Positions 35,773 through 44,649 of a DNA stretch of 64,000 bases are shown here, one piece after another (position 1 is the stretch's first letter; each line of letters opens with the position of its first letter). Source of the DNA: Thiobacillus thioparus DSM 505 (lineage in GTDB: Bacteria > Pseudomonadota > Gammaproteobacteria > Burkholderiales > Thiobacillaceae); NCBI RefSeq assembly GCF_000373385.1, contig NZ_KB891333.1, positions 96,823-160,822 of the forward strand, written 5' to 3'. The notes beneath the pieces were generated by a model. It was not told where the DNA came from. It saw only the letters and a list, made by a program, of their open reading frames with translations, and did not search any database. The position numbers and the translations under genes were made by a program.

Positions 35773-37239
35773 ATGGCTTCATCCAGAGCGGCCGACGAAG
35801 GCACCCTGCTCAAGGCCATCCTGCAGGAATCGGTAACCGAGGTGGTGGTGTTCGACGCCGACACCCTACGGATCGTCCAGGCCAATCCGGCGGCGGCCAA
35901 GAATCTGCACTACCAACCCAGGGCCTTGCAGAAACTGACACCGCTGGATTTTCTACCCCCCGAGGACAGGCCGGCCTTCCATACCCTGCTCACCCTGCTC
36001 AGACACGGGAAAAAACGCCGCACCGCGCTCAGCGTGCACTGCCGCCGCCGGGACGGCACCCTGTATCCCGTCGAGGTCCGGATACTGTACTCGGCCGACC
36101 ACGAAAAGCCGGTTTTCATCTGGATTGCCAATGACGTCAGCCAGCGCGAAGCCACGCGGCAGGCCCTGGCGCATTCGGTATCGGACATGCACGCGATCGT
36201 GGCACATATCCCGGGCATGGCGTTCCAGATCCAGCGCCGACCCGACGCCCCGCCCACGCTGCGCTACGTGAGCGAGCAGTCCGCCCAGTTGCTCGGCATC
36301 AAGGCGTCCGCCTTGCATGGCAAGCCCGAGCGCTTCTACAAGCTGATCCTGGAGGAAGACCGGCCCGACTATCTGGCCCAGCTGGCGCAAGCCGACGGTG
36401 GTCACATGACCTTCAACTGGGAGGGCCGCATCTGGATGAAAGCCTGGAAGGATGTGAAATGGGTCGCGATACGCGTCAGCCAGCGCAAGGATGAGGGCGG
36501 CACGATCTGGGATGGCATCATGCTGAACATGACACACAGCAAGCAGGCCGAGGCCGAACTTCTGCGTTCGCGGGCCCAGTTGAGCGCGCTGGCCGCACAC
36601 GTCGAATCGGTCAAGGAACAGGAGCGCCTGCATCTGGCCCGCGAGGTACACGACGACCTGGGCGGCAACCTCACCACCATCAAGATCGGCCTGTCCTGGC
36701 TGATGCGACACCTCCCGCCTGACCAGCCGCTGCTGATCCAGCGCACGGCCTACCTGGACAATGTGGTCGACCAGACCTTCGAGGCCGCGCACCGGATCGC
36801 CTCCAACCTGCGGCCGGCGGCACTCGATTTCGGCATCGTTCCTGCCATTGCCTGGCAACTGCAACGCTTTACCCGCAACACCGACATTCCCCATGAATTC
36901 AGTGCGTCCGAGGAAGCCATCCCGCTCGGCCCCGATGCGGAGATTGCCGCGTTCCGCATCGTGCAGGAGGCGCTGACCAACGTCGCCAAACACGCCCGCG
37001 CCACTCGGGTGAAACTCAGGCTGGTGCGGGAACCGGACAGCTTGCGGATCACGCTGACCGACAATGGCCGCGGCCTCCAGCCCGCGCCGGAAAACGGACA
37101 TGGCTTCGGCATACTCGGCATGATCGAGCGCGCAGCCACGCTGGGCGGCGAGCTCACTGTACAACCCGCCAAACGGCAGGGCACCCAGGTCAGCCTGCGC
37201 ATTCCTCTGGCCGTCCCCGTGCCCGATCCGGCTGAATGA
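35773..37239 (+). CDS. PAS-domain sensor histidine kinase (HisKA_3/NarX-type core)
   Basis: The protein has 488 residues with no membrane helix, so it is cytosolic. A PAS domain (about 12-130, VVVFDADTLRIVQANPAAAK) and a second PAS-like domain (about 140-255, DMHAIVAHIPGMAFQIQRR) precede the kinase core. The phospho-histidine is H293 in AREVHDDLGGNL, the HisKA_3 form. ATPase boxes are EALTNVAKHARA, DNGRGL and GHGFGILGMIERA. It is followed 36 bases later by a NarL-type regulator, its evident partner. The ligand of the PAS domains is not visible. Confidence 0.92.
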   Translation: MASSRAADEGTLLKAILQESVTEVVVFDADTLRIVQANPAAAKNLHYQPRALQKLTPLDFLPPEDRPAFHTLLTLLRHGKKRRTALSVHCRRRDGTLYPVEVRILYSADHEKPVFIWIANDVSQREATRQALAHSVSDMHAIVAHIPGMAFQIQRRPDAPPTLRYVSEQSAQLLGIKASALHGKPERFYKLILEEDRPDYLAQLAQADGGHMTFNWEGRIWMKAWKDVKWVAIRVSQRKDEGGTIWDGIMLNMTHSKQAEAELLRSRAQLSALAAHVESVKEQERLHLAREVHDDLGGNLTTIKIGLSWLMRHLPPDQPLLIQRTAYLDNVVDQTFEAAHRIASNLRPAALDFGIVPAIAWQLQRFTRNTDIPHEFSASEEAIPLGPDAEIAAFRIVQEALTNVAKHARATRVKLRLVREPDSLRITLTDNGRGLQPAPENGHGFGILGMIERAATLGGELTVQPAKRQGTQVSLRIPLAVPVPDPAE

Positions 37240-37275
37240 CGGCATAATCGTCCCAATACCAAGCAGAGAGCGTTC

Positions 37276-37923
37276 GTGGCAACCGCAAAACCCTATCGGA
37301 TCCTCATCGTCGACGACCACGCCATCGTCCGTGAGGGGCTCAAGCTGATCCTGGCCGATGTCGAAGACATCGTGGTGGCTGGCGAGGCCGACTGTTCCAG
37401 CCGCGCCCTGCAGATGGCGCGGCTGGAACCCTGGGACATGGTGCTGATGGACATTTCCATGCCCGACCGCAACGGCCTGGAAACACTGGAACTCATGAAA
37501 AAGGAGCACCCCGGCATCAAGGTGCTGATGCTCTCCATGTACCGGGAGACCCAGTATGCGGTGCGGGCACTGAAATCCGGCGCGGCGGGCTACCTCAACA
37601 AGCAGAGTGCGCCCGACCAGCTGGTCGACGCCATCCGCCTGGTCGCCTCGGGCAAGAAATACATCAGCGCCGAAGTCGCCCAGGAACTCGCCAGCCAAGT
37701 CAGCGGCGAGCGCACTGGCCTGCCACACGAAGCACTGTCCAACCGCGAATACCAGACCCTGTGCATGATCGCCTCGGGCCTGACCGTCTCCGCCATCGCC
37801 GACAAGCTCGCCCTGTCGGTCAAGACCATCAGCATGTACCGGGCCCGCCTGCTGCAGAAAATGCGGTTGAGAAACAATGCCGAACTGACGCATTACGCCA
37901 TCAAGCACGGCCTGCTGGACTGA
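37276..37923 (+). CDS. NarL/FixJ family response regulator
   Basis: The protein has 215 residues and a GTG start. The receiver domain has the acid pair in IVDDHAIVREGL, the phospho-acceptor D59 in MVLMDISMPDRNG, and K109-like KSGAAGYLNK. The LuxR-type helix-turn-helix lies at about 150-210 (LSNREYQTLCMIASGLTVSAIADKL with SVKTISMYRARLLQKM). It is the partner of the PAS kinase before it. Targets are not evident; a cyclase and the flagellin gene follow, so control of motility is possible. Confidence 0.93.
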   Translation: MATAKPYRILIVDDHAIVREGLKLILADVEDIVVAGEADCSSRALQMARLEPWDMVLMDISMPDRNGLETLELMKKEHPGIKVLMLSMYRETQYAVRALKSGAAGYLNKQSAPDQLVDAIRLVASGKKYISAEVAQELASQVSGERTGLPHEALSNREYQTLCMIASGLTVSAIADKLALSVKTISMYRARLLQKMRLRNNAELTHYAIKHGLLD

Positions 37924-37936
37924 GTTGCAAGTCACA

Positions 37937-37988
37937 AGCTGCAAGTTTCAAGTTTTTCCTTGCAACTTGTAACTTGAAACTTGCAGCT
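37937..37988. repeat. 18-base perfect inverted repeat, intergenic
   Basis: AGCTGCAAGTTTCAAGTT and its exact reverse complement are separated by 16 bases, straight after the response regulator gene. A related CAAGTTGCAAG palindrome occurs after cheV at 46425-46493. It probably belongs to a family of dispersed palindromes that may act as terminators or mRNA stabilisers. A T run (TTTTT) is in the loop. Confidence 0.8.
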
Positions 37989-38097
37989 GTCTTCAGAAAT
38001 ACCGGGGTTTTACTGCCTTAATCCGGACTTCACCCGGCCAGGGCCAGCCCTACCATGCGAGGCATAGTCAATGCCCTTCCCGGGCCTGAGTGCCGAC

Positions 38098-39699
38098 ATG
38101 GCTGAGCCAAACGACAAAATCAATCTTGCCAATCCGACCGAAGTCGCACGCGAAACCCTGCGCCGCCTGGCCTTGCGCCGGATTGCGCCCACCCCGGACA
38201 ACTATCAGACGTTGTACGAGGAAATCGTAAGCGGGTCGAGCGCCCAGCCCATTGCCACATCGAGCGCCGCCACGGCCGCCAGCGCCCTGTCCGGGCTGGT
38301 GATGGACCTCAACCTGCACCATCCCGAACTGGCTGCGCCCGTGGAAACGCTGAATCAGGCCATCCGCAAGAACGACTGGATGCAATGTCGCAAACAACTG
38401 GGCCAGATCACCCTGCAACTCAAGCAGCAGGGCGAAAACAGCGGAGGCGGCGGGGAAAACCTGGCCCTGCTGCGTGACCTGCTGGCCAAAACCCTGGAAT
38501 TCGGCGTCGTCACCCAGCTGTCGCACAGTCCGCGCCTGGCCGAGAAGGCCCAGCATCTCGCCGCCGCCGTGCGCGATGCCAACAGCGCATCGGCCCTGCG
38601 CAGCGTCACGTCCGGATTGAAATCCCTGTGGGTCGGCATCGAGATGCAGGCCCCGGATCTCCAGCAGCAGCAGGAGATGCTCAAGCGCATTCTGCTGCTG
38701 CTGGTCGAAAACATCGGCGAACTGCTGGACGACGACACCTGGCTGCGCGGCCAGCTCGACATGGTCGAGGAAGTCATCGCAGGCCCGCTCCAGATCCGGT
38801 CTCTGCAGGAAGCGGAGAAGCGGCTCAAGGAGGTCATCTACAAGCAGAGCATGGTCAAGCACGGCCTGCGCGAGGCCACCGCCACGCTGAAAGCCACCAT
38901 GACCACCTTCGTCAGCCGCATGCGGGATGCCGTGGCGGCCAACGACGAATACCAGGGCAAGATCGCTACCCACATCGAGCGCATCCGCAACACCGAGGAC
39001 GTGCTGGAACTGAATCGCATCCTCGAGAACCTGCTGGATGAAACGCGCAGCGCGCAGGCCGACACCCGGCGCGCCCACGAGCAGCTGATCGGGGAGCGCG
39101 ACGCCGCCGTGCAGGCGGAGAGCCGCATCAAGCAGCTGGAAACCGAGCTCGCCCAGATGAGCGCCCTGGTGCGCGAAGACCCGATGACCCGCAGCCTCAA
39201 CCGTCGCGGCCTGGACGATGAATTCGCACGCGAGGCGTCGCGCGCCGACCGTTACGACACCCCCTTCAGCATCGCCGTGCTCGACGTCGACAATTTCAAG
39301 GCGCTGAACGACAAGCGCGGCCACCAGACCGGCGACGAGGCGCTGATCCATCTGGTCAAGGTGGCGAAGGAAGAACTGCGCATCACCGACCATATCGCAC
39401 GCATGGGCGGCGAGGAATTCCTGATCATTCTTCCCAACACCCCGCTCGACGAGGCCGCGCACATCGTCACCCGCCTGCAGCGCAGCCTCACCAAGAAGTA
39501 CTTCCTCGACAACAACGAAAAGGTATTGATCACCTTCAGCGCCGGCGTCGCCCAGCGCGTGCCGGGCGAATCGCAGGAAGCCTCCATCGCCCGTGCCGAC
39601 AGCGCCATGTACGAAGCCAAGCACAGCGGCAAGAACCGCGTCTGCCTGGCTCCAGACGCGCCTGTCAAGGCCAGGAGTGAAGATCATGCAGATTTTTGA
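38098..39699 (+). CDS. Diguanylate cyclase (GGDEF) with I-site
   Basis: The protein has 533 residues if started at 38098. An in-frame ATG at 38071 with AGG upstream would add nine. The first 340 residues are helical (NPTEVARETLRRLALRRIAP at the start, then coiled-coil-like stretches) with no membrane segment. The GGDEF domain begins near residue 365 (REDPMTRSLNRRGLDDEF). The active site reads GGEEF, so it should make cyclic di-GMP. The inhibitory site RITD lies exactly five residues before it. It stands just before the flagellin gene, fitting control of motility through the PilZ protein at 44650. Confidence 0.93.
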   Translation: MAEPNDKINLANPTEVARETLRRLALRRIAPTPDNYQTLYEEIVSGSSAQPIATSSAATAASALSGLVMDLNLHHPELAAPVETLNQAIRKNDWMQCRKQLGQITLQLKQQGENSGGGGENLALLRDLLAKTLEFGVVTQLSHSPRLAEKAQHLAAAVRDANSASALRSVTSGLKSLWVGIEMQAPDLQQQQEMLKRILLLLVENIGELLDDDTWLRGQLDMVEEVIAGPLQIRSLQEAEKRLKEVIYKQSMVKHGLREATATLKATMTTFVSRMRDAVAANDEYQGKIATHIERIRNTEDVLELNRILENLLDETRSAQADTRRAHEQLIGERDAAVQAESRIKQLETELAQMSALVREDPMTRSLNRRGLDDEFAREASRADRYDTPFSIAVLDVDNFKALNDKRGHQTGDEALIHLVKVAKEELRITDHIARMGGEEFLIILPNTPLDEAAHIVTRLQRSLTKKYFLDNNEKVLITFSAGVAQRVPGESQEASIARADSAMYEAKHSGKNRVCLAPDAPVKARSEDHADF

Positions 39700-39709
39700 A
39701 GCAGCAGCC

Positions 39710-39736
39710 TTAACTTTCTCCAACCCCCGACGATTC
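39710..39736 (+). promoter_or_regulatory. Possible sigma-28 (FliA) promoter of the flagellin gene
   Basis: TTAACTTT-N11-GACGATTC resembles the sigma-28 consensus TAAAGTTT-N11-GCCGATAA (6 of 8 and 5 of 8 matches) with exact spacing. The leader would be about 100 bases. It is moderate evidence, helped by the fact that flagellin genes normally depend on FliA. Confidence 0.45.
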
Positions 39737-39848
39737 CTCACACAACGGCGGTTCATGTAGCCCCAACGGGCAGACCAACGTTGACGGCACCAGAGCACCC
39801 TTTGGGGCATAGAAGCCGGAACCATCGACCCACTTAAGGAGAAACAAC

Positions 39849-40565
39849 ATGGCACAAGTAATCAACACCAACGTAGGCGCTCTCTTTGCTGGCGCTGCAC
39901 TGAACAAATCGGCGATCGCTTTGCAAACCGCCCAGCAACGCCTGTCTTCCGGCCTGCGCATCAACAGCGCGGCCGACGATGCGACCGGCCTCTCGATCGC
40001 AACCGGCTACGACTCCAAGATCCGCGGTGCGAACATGAACATTCGCAATGCCAACGACGGCATTTCCAAGGCCCAGATCTCCGACGGCTACCTGGCCCAG
40101 ATCACTGAAAATACCCAGCGCCTGCGTGAAATCTATGTGCAGACCGGCGCGGTCACCAACCAGGAAGCGGTTGCGCTCATTGCTGAAAATGGCCGTATCG
40201 ACGGCCTGGTCACTGCCAGCACTGCGGTGACGGTGGACGAAAGCGGCGGCACGGCCGGCGGCACGGGTACGACCTTCACCGCTGCGACGTCCTTCTCCAA
40301 CCTGGCTGCATTCGACACCGAGTTGACCGCCATCGGTACCGCCCGCGCCAAGTTCGGCGCCGACATGTCGTCGCTGGCTTCTGCCGTGGCCACGCTGCAG
40401 ACCGCTTCGGTGAACTACTCGGCTTCCTACAGCCGCGTCATGGATACCGACTACGCTGCCGAAACGTCTGCCCAGGCCAAGAACAACATCCTGCAACAGG
40501 CCGGTACCGCAGTCCTGGCGCAGGCCAACCAGACGCCGCAAACCGTGCTGACCCTGCTGCGTTAA
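39849..40565 (+). CDS. fliC: Flagellin, short form
   Basis: The protein has 238 residues. The conserved N-terminal D0/D1 helices (MAQVINTNVGALFAGAALN, QQRLSSGLRINSAADDATGL) and C-terminal D0 end (AQAKNNILQQAGTAVLAQAN) are present. The centre is only a short Gly/Thr-rich stretch (ESGGTAGGTGTTFTAATS) with no D2/D3 domains, and part of D1 looks trimmed. Most flagellins exceed 270 residues, so this is at the small end. The ribosome site AAGGAG precedes the ATG. A hairpin follows, then flaG and the fliD chaperone set. It polymerises as the filament outside the cell. Confidence 0.93.
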   Translation: MAQVINTNVGALFAGAALNKSAIALQTAQQRLSSGLRINSAADDATGLSIATGYDSKIRGANMNIRNANDGISKAQISDGYLAQITENTQRLREIYVQTGAVTNQEAVALIAENGRIDGLVTASTAVTVDESGGTAGGTGTTFTAATSFSNLAAFDTELTAIGTARAKFGADMSSLASAVATLQTASVNYSASYSRVMDTDYAAETSAQAKNNILQQAGTAVLAQANQTPQTVLTLLR

Positions 40566-40586
40566 GCGGTTTTTGATAGGAGACAC

Positions 40587-40611
40587 CCCCAACCGAAGCA
40601 GTCGGTTGGGG
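40587..40611 (+). terminator. Hairpin between fliC and flaG
   Basis: A perfect 10-base stem, CCCCAACCGA / TCGGTTGGGG, with a 5-base loop, is followed by ATTTG. The weak T run suggests partial termination, which would set fliC mRNA far above the downstream genes. Confidence 0.7.
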
Positions 40612-40633
40612 ATTTGACATGAAGGATATCGCG

Positions 40634-40987
40634 ATGATTATCCAGAACACCCCCCTCATGAATCAGGCCGTGCTCCCGGCCGCGCGCGCCCATGGCGCCG
40701 CCCATACCGAATCCAAGGTTGTCGCCGACACCCAGGCCCACAATGTTCCCCAGCAGCCTTCCGCGGCAGAACTGAAAAACGCCGTGGAAACGCTCAACAA
40801 AGCCATGCAGCAATCGAACCAGAACCTCGAGTTCAGCGTGGACACCGACACGAAGAAAGTCGTGGTCAAGATGGTGGACACCAGCACAGGTCAACTGATT
40901 CGCCAATTTCCGTCCGAAGAAACCCTTGCGATTTCGCGTGGAATCGAACAATTCCAGCAAGGTCTGCTGCTGAAACAAAAGGCTTGA
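40634..40987 (+). CDS. flaG: FlaG family flagellar protein
   Basis: The protein has 117 residues from the ATG at 40634, preceded by AAGGA at seven bases. The ATG at 40619 would add five residues. The C-terminal half carries the FlaG signature: LEFSVDTDTKKVVVKMVDTS, then TGQLIRQFPSEETLAISRG. The N-terminal part is low complexity. FlaG influences filament length in several bacteria. It lies between fliC and fliD as usual. Confidence 0.9.
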   Translation: MIIQNTPLMNQAVLPAARAHGAAHTESKVVADTQAHNVPQQPSAAELKNAVETLNKAMQQSNQNLEFSVDTDTKKVVVKMVDTSTGQLIRQFPSEETLAISRGIEQFQQGLLLKQKA

Positions 40988-41002
40988 GTCAGGAGATTCA
41001 TC

Positions 41003-42424
41003 ATGGCCATTACTTCGTCGACCACGACCGCACTCGATGTTCCCACTCTCGTCTCGCAGCTGATGGCAGTCGAGCGGCGTCCGATCGACACGCTCAATAC
41101 CCAGATAACCAGCTACCAGACCAAGATCTCCTCCTTCGGCACGCTGAGCGGCCTGGTCTCGAGCTTCCAGACCGCAGCCCAGAATCTGGGCACTACCCTG
41201 CAGAAACTCGCCGCCACGCCCTCCGACCCCAGCGTCTTCTCCGCCACGGCGGGCAGCACCGCGGTGCCCGGCAACTACACGGTCGAGGTGAGCAAGCTGG
41301 CGCAGTCGCAGAGCCTGGTTGCCGCAGGACAAGCCAGCAGCACCGCCGCCATCGGCAACGGCACCGCCACCACGGTCACGTTCGACTTCGGCACCATCGG
41401 CGGCGGCACCCTGACCAACGGGGTATACAGCGGCGCGGCCTTCACGTCGAACGGCAACGGCACCGCCAGCATCACCATCGACAGCACCAACAACACCCTG
41501 GAAGGCATACGCGACGCGATCAACTCTGCTGCCATGGGCGTGACCGCGACCATCGTGAACGACGGGTCGGGCACGCCCTACCGCCTGGCGCTGACCTCCG
41601 GCAGTTCCGGTGCCAGCAACAGCATGAAAATCACCACCAGCGGCGGCGACGGCTCCATCGGCAGCCTGCTGGGCTATGACCCGGCCGGCACGCAGAACCT
41701 GACCCAGACCATCGCCGCCCAGAATGCCGATCTCACGGTGAACGGCATCGCGATCACCAGCGCATCCAATACGGTGAGCGAGGCCATCCAGGGTGTCACG
41801 CTGACGCTCACGAACACCACTGCCGCGCCAGCCAGCCTGACGGTCGCGCGCGACACCACGGCGATCAACACCGCAGCATCGGGATTCGTCGAGGCCTACA
41901 ACGCACTGGCCAGCCAGATCAAATCCCGATCCGCCTACGCGACCAACGGCTCGACAGGGGGCGCTCTGGCGGGCGACGGCACCTTGCGCGTCATGCAGGA
42001 CCAGTTGCGCGGCATTTTCAATACGCCCGCCAGTGGCGGCACCCTGACCTCGCTTGCCGAGGTCGGCATCGCATTCCAGAAGGACGGTTCGCTGAGCCTG
42101 GACAGTAGCAAGCTCAACAGCGCCATCTCGACCAATTTCAGCGATGTGACCAATTTGTTCTCGTCGTCGACGGGCTTCGCCACCCGGCTTGCCGACTGGG
42201 CCCAGTCCACGCTCGATCCCGGCGGCCTGATCGATACGCGCACCCAGAGCCTCAACAAATACGTCCAGGACCGCAACGACGAAATCGACCGGCTGGAAAA
42301 CCAGATGACGGCCCTGCAGAAAAAATACACCGCCGAATATACCAACCTGAACCTCCTGCTGAGCCGCATGAATTCCACCAGCACATACCTGACCCAGCAA
42401 CTGAGCGGCACCTCGTCCAAATGA
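41003..42424 (+). CDS. fliD: Flagellar filament cap protein FliD (HAP2)
   Basis: The protein has 473 residues. The N-terminal domain (VPTLVSQLMAVERRPIDTLN, then helix SSFGTLSGLVSSFQTAAQNL) and the C-terminal coiled coil (DEIDRLENQMTALQKKYTAEY, MNSTSTYLTQQLSG) are typical of FliD. The middle is Thr/Ser/Gly-rich surface domain. FliD is exported and caps the filament so that flagellin monomers can fold in place. FliS or FliT serves as its chaperone; both are encoded next. Confidence 0.95.
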   Translation: MAITSSTTTALDVPTLVSQLMAVERRPIDTLNTQITSYQTKISSFGTLSGLVSSFQTAAQNLGTTLQKLAATPSDPSVFSATAGSTAVPGNYTVEVSKLAQSQSLVAAGQASSTAAIGNGTATTVTFDFGTIGGGTLTNGVYSGAAFTSNGNGTASITIDSTNNTLEGIRDAINSAAMGVTATIVNDGSGTPYRLALTSGSSGASNSMKITTSGGDGSIGSLLGYDPAGTQNLTQTIAAQNADLTVNGIAITSASNTVSEAIQGVTLTLTNTTAAPASLTVARDTTAINTAASGFVEAYNALASQIKSRSAYATNGSTGGALAGDGTLRVMQDQLRGIFNTPASGGTLTSLAEVGIAFQKDGSLSLDSSKLNSAISTNFSDVTNLFSSSTGFATRLADWAQSTLDPGGLIDTRTQSLNKYVQDRNDEIDRLENQMTALQKKYTAEYTNLNLLLSRMNSTSTYLTQQLSGTSSK

Positions 42425-42500
42425 GCGCCGCCTGCTTCGTTCCGACCGCGCCACGTGACTGCCCCGTCGGCCGTCCGCATAAATAAACCAGGAGGAAGAC

Positions 42501-42935
42501 GTGTACACACAATCCAGAATTGCCGCCAACGCCTACGCCAACGTCGGCCTCGAAACCGGCGTGATGGCCGCCAATCCGCACCAGCTCATCATCATGCTGT
42601 ATGAGGGTGCCGAACTTTCGGTGCGGATGGCGATCCGGCACATGAATGAAGGCGATCTGGTCAAGAAATCGGCCGCCGTCACCAAGGCCAGCACCATCAT
42701 TCTGGAAGGCCTGCGCGCTGCACTCGATACCCGTCAGGGAGGCGATCTCGCCATCCAGCTCGACGCCCTGTACGACTATATGGGCAAACGCCTGATGCTC
42801 GCCCACCTCAAGAACCAGACCGAGCCGCTGGAAGAAGTGCTGGGGCTGTTGCGCGAACTTCACACCGCCTGGAAACAGATCGGTGCTACCGGCCAGGCCG
42901 CCGCCACCCCCCTCCAACATCCTATCGCCGCTTGA
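42501..42935 (+). CDS. fliS: Flagellin export chaperone FliS
   Basis: The protein has 144 residues and a GTG start directly after AGGAGGAAGAC. It is a helical bundle with the FliS hallmarks: YTQSRIAANAYANVGLETGV, NPHQLIIMLYEGAE, and the later DALYDYMGKRLMLAHLKN. It binds the C-terminus of flagellin in the cytoplasm and prevents early polymerisation. It is placed between fliD and fliT. Confidence 0.95.
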   Translation: MYTQSRIAANAYANVGLETGVMAANPHQLIIMLYEGAELSVRMAIRHMNEGDLVKKSAAVTKASTIILEGLRAALDTRQGGDLAIQLDALYDYMGKRLMLAHLKNQTEPLEEVLGLLRELHTAWKQIGATGQAAATPLQHPIAA

Positions 42936-42948
42936 ACCGGAGACTTTC

Positions 42949-43278
42949 ATGACCAGCCACGAAATCCTCACCACCTATGAATCGCTCTCCGAACTGACCG
43001 GCAGCATGCTGAATGCCGCCCGCCAGGGCGAATGGGATGATCTGGCCGTGCTGGAGCAACGCTGCCAGGCCTATGTCGGCAGCCTGATGCAAACCGATCG
43101 GGTTCGCCTGAACGAAAACGAACAACGCACCAAGGTCGCGATCATCCGTACCATCCTGCAGAACGATGCCCAGATCCGTGCGCTGGCCGAACCGCGCCTG
43201 CACGAATTGCAGCAGCGCCTGAGCCTGTCGCGTGCAAGCCAGCGTAGCGTCAAGGCCTACAACGCGCAGCGAACCTGA
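42949..43278 (+). CDS. fliT: Flagellar protein FliT
   Basis: The protein has 109 residues with ATG at 42949. It is all-helical: LTTYESLSELTGSMLNAAR, WDDLAVLEQRCQAYVG, and a C-terminal helix (LHELQQRLSLSRASQRSVKAY). Sequence conservation is low in this family, and the assignment leans on size and on the fliD-fliS-fliT order. FliT is a FliD chaperone and in enterics an FlhDC antagonist. Confidence 0.8.
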   Translation: MTSHEILTTYESLSELTGSMLNAARQGEWDDLAVLEQRCQAYVGSLMQTDRVRLNENEQRTKVAIIRTILQNDAQIRALAEPRLHELQQRLSLSRASQRSVKAYNAQRT

Positions 43279-43287
43279 CGCCTCCCC

Positions 43288-44364
43288 ATGTTCCCGGTTC
43301 AGTTCATGGCTCGCATGATGGATGCCCCGCTCTCGCGGGACACCACGCTGCGGCCCGTGTCCGGACTGGTGCCTGTACAGGCGGTTCTGAACGCCACCGA
43401 ACACGACCAGACCACCCCGCGTCCGACATTCGAACACTTGGCCCTGGGCCAGACGTTGACCGGCCTGGTCAAGAGCCTGAGCAAGGGCCTGGCGCTGGTC
43501 GAGATCGACAGTCAGACCGTTGCGATGCGGCTGCCCCCCGAAACGGCGCCGGGCGATACACTGCGCCTGCGCTTCGCCGGGCACATGCCACAACCCGTAT
43601 TTCTGCTCGCCACCCCGCAAGCTGCCGTCAGCGACGCCCCGCAGTTGAGCCAGACGGCCCGCATGCTGAGCGACCTGATGCAGCATCTGCCGGGGCACAA
43701 TGTCCTGCCCACGGTCACCCCGAACAGTCCTCTGCTCGACCAGCCGACCACGAACCCGGCCGTCATGGCACTTGCGCTGCGTACCGCACTGGTTCGCAGC
43801 GGCCTGTTTTATGAATCGCATCTGGCCGACTGGGCAGTCGGCCAGGACAGTCTGGACGGCCTGATGCAGGAGCCGCAGAACCGACTCGTCGCGACGGAAA
43901 CCGCGCGCGCCACTGCCAGCCCGGCCGGCCTGCTCGCCCTGCCCAATATCGCCGAAACAGTCGGCGACAAGCCGCTCAATCCCATGCACGCCCTGCTGTC
44001 GCAGCAATTACAGGTACTGGAATCCCCGCAATTCGTCTGGCGCGGGGAAGTCTGGCCGGGCCAGCCGCTGGAGTGGCAGCTGCGCCAGGAAACCGACCCC
44101 GAGCAGGGCCATGCGCGCGCCGATGTGGCCGGCGACGCCGGGACAGGCTGGGAGTCGCAGCTCAAGCTGAGCCTGCCGCAACTCGGCAACCTGACCGTGC
44201 ATATCAAGCTCGATGCCCACCATGCATTCAGTATCCGGATGGTGCCGGAGCAGCCCGAATCCGAGACCCTGCTGCAGCGAAACCGGGGACAGCTGGCGAA
44301 ACGGCTGGCCGACGCCGGCTGCACGCTCCACAGTCTGACGGTGCAACACGATGACGGCGCCTGA
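43288..44364 (+). CDS. FliK-like C-terminal domain protein (second hook-length-type protein)
   Basis: The protein has 358 residues. The N-terminal half is variable. The last 100 residues hold a Flg_hook/FliK C-domain pattern: WESQLKLSLPQLGNLTVHIKL, then FSIRMVPEQPESETLLQRNR and LADAGCTLHSLTVQHDD. The canonical fliK is at 52534, so this is a second member. Such genes commonly sit directly before a small FlhB-C-domain gene, as here (14-base overlap). The pair may modulate substrate switching of the export gate. The exact role is unknown. Confidence 0.8.
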   Translation: MFPVQFMARMMDAPLSRDTTLRPVSGLVPVQAVLNATEHDQTTPRPTFEHLALGQTLTGLVKSLSKGLALVEIDSQTVAMRLPPETAPGDTLRLRFAGHMPQPVFLLATPQAAVSDAPQLSQTARMLSDLMQHLPGHNVLPTVTPNSPLLDQPTTNPAVMALALRTALVRSGLFYESHLADWAVGQDSLDGLMQEPQNRLVATETARATASPAGLLALPNIAETVGDKPLNPMHALLSQQLQVLESPQFVWRGEVWPGQPLEWQLRQETDPEQGHARADVAGDAGTGWESQLKLSLPQLGNLTVHIKLDAHHAFSIRMVPEQPESETLLQRNRGQLAKRLADAGCTLHSLTVQHDDGA

Positions 44365-44644
44365 CAAACAGCGGGCCGCGGCGGCGCTCGCCTACCGGAC
44401 CGGTGATGCGGCACCGCGCGTGGTCGCTAAGGGTCGGGGCATTCTTGCCGATACTATTATCGAGAAGGCGCGTGCGTCGGGCGTATACGTCCACGAATCG
44501 CGCGAGTTGCTGGCGCTGCTGATGCAGATCGACCTCGACAGCCACATTCCGCCACAACTCTATATTGCGGTTGCGGAGTTGCTGGCCTGGCTCTACCACA
44601 TGGAAGAATCCGATAAACAGGCACTGCCACATAACAACACTTGA
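44351..44644 (+). CDS. Stand-alone FlhB C-terminal domain protein (FlhX-like)
   Basis: The protein has 97 residues and matches only the cytosolic end of FlhB/YscU: AAALAYRTGDAAPRVVAKG, IIEKARASGVYVHESRELL, and IPPQLYIAVAELLAWLYHM. The NPTH autocleavage site and the membrane part are absent. In some bacteria such proteins can partly replace the cleaved FlhB fragment. It overlaps the preceding FliK-like gene by 14 bases, suggesting that the two act together. Confidence 0.88.
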   Translation: MTAPDKQRAAAALAYRTGDAAPRVVAKGRGILADTIIEKARASGVYVHESRELLALLMQIDLDSHIPPQLYIAVAELLAWLYHMEESDKQALPHNNT

Positions 44645-44649
44645 TCAGA

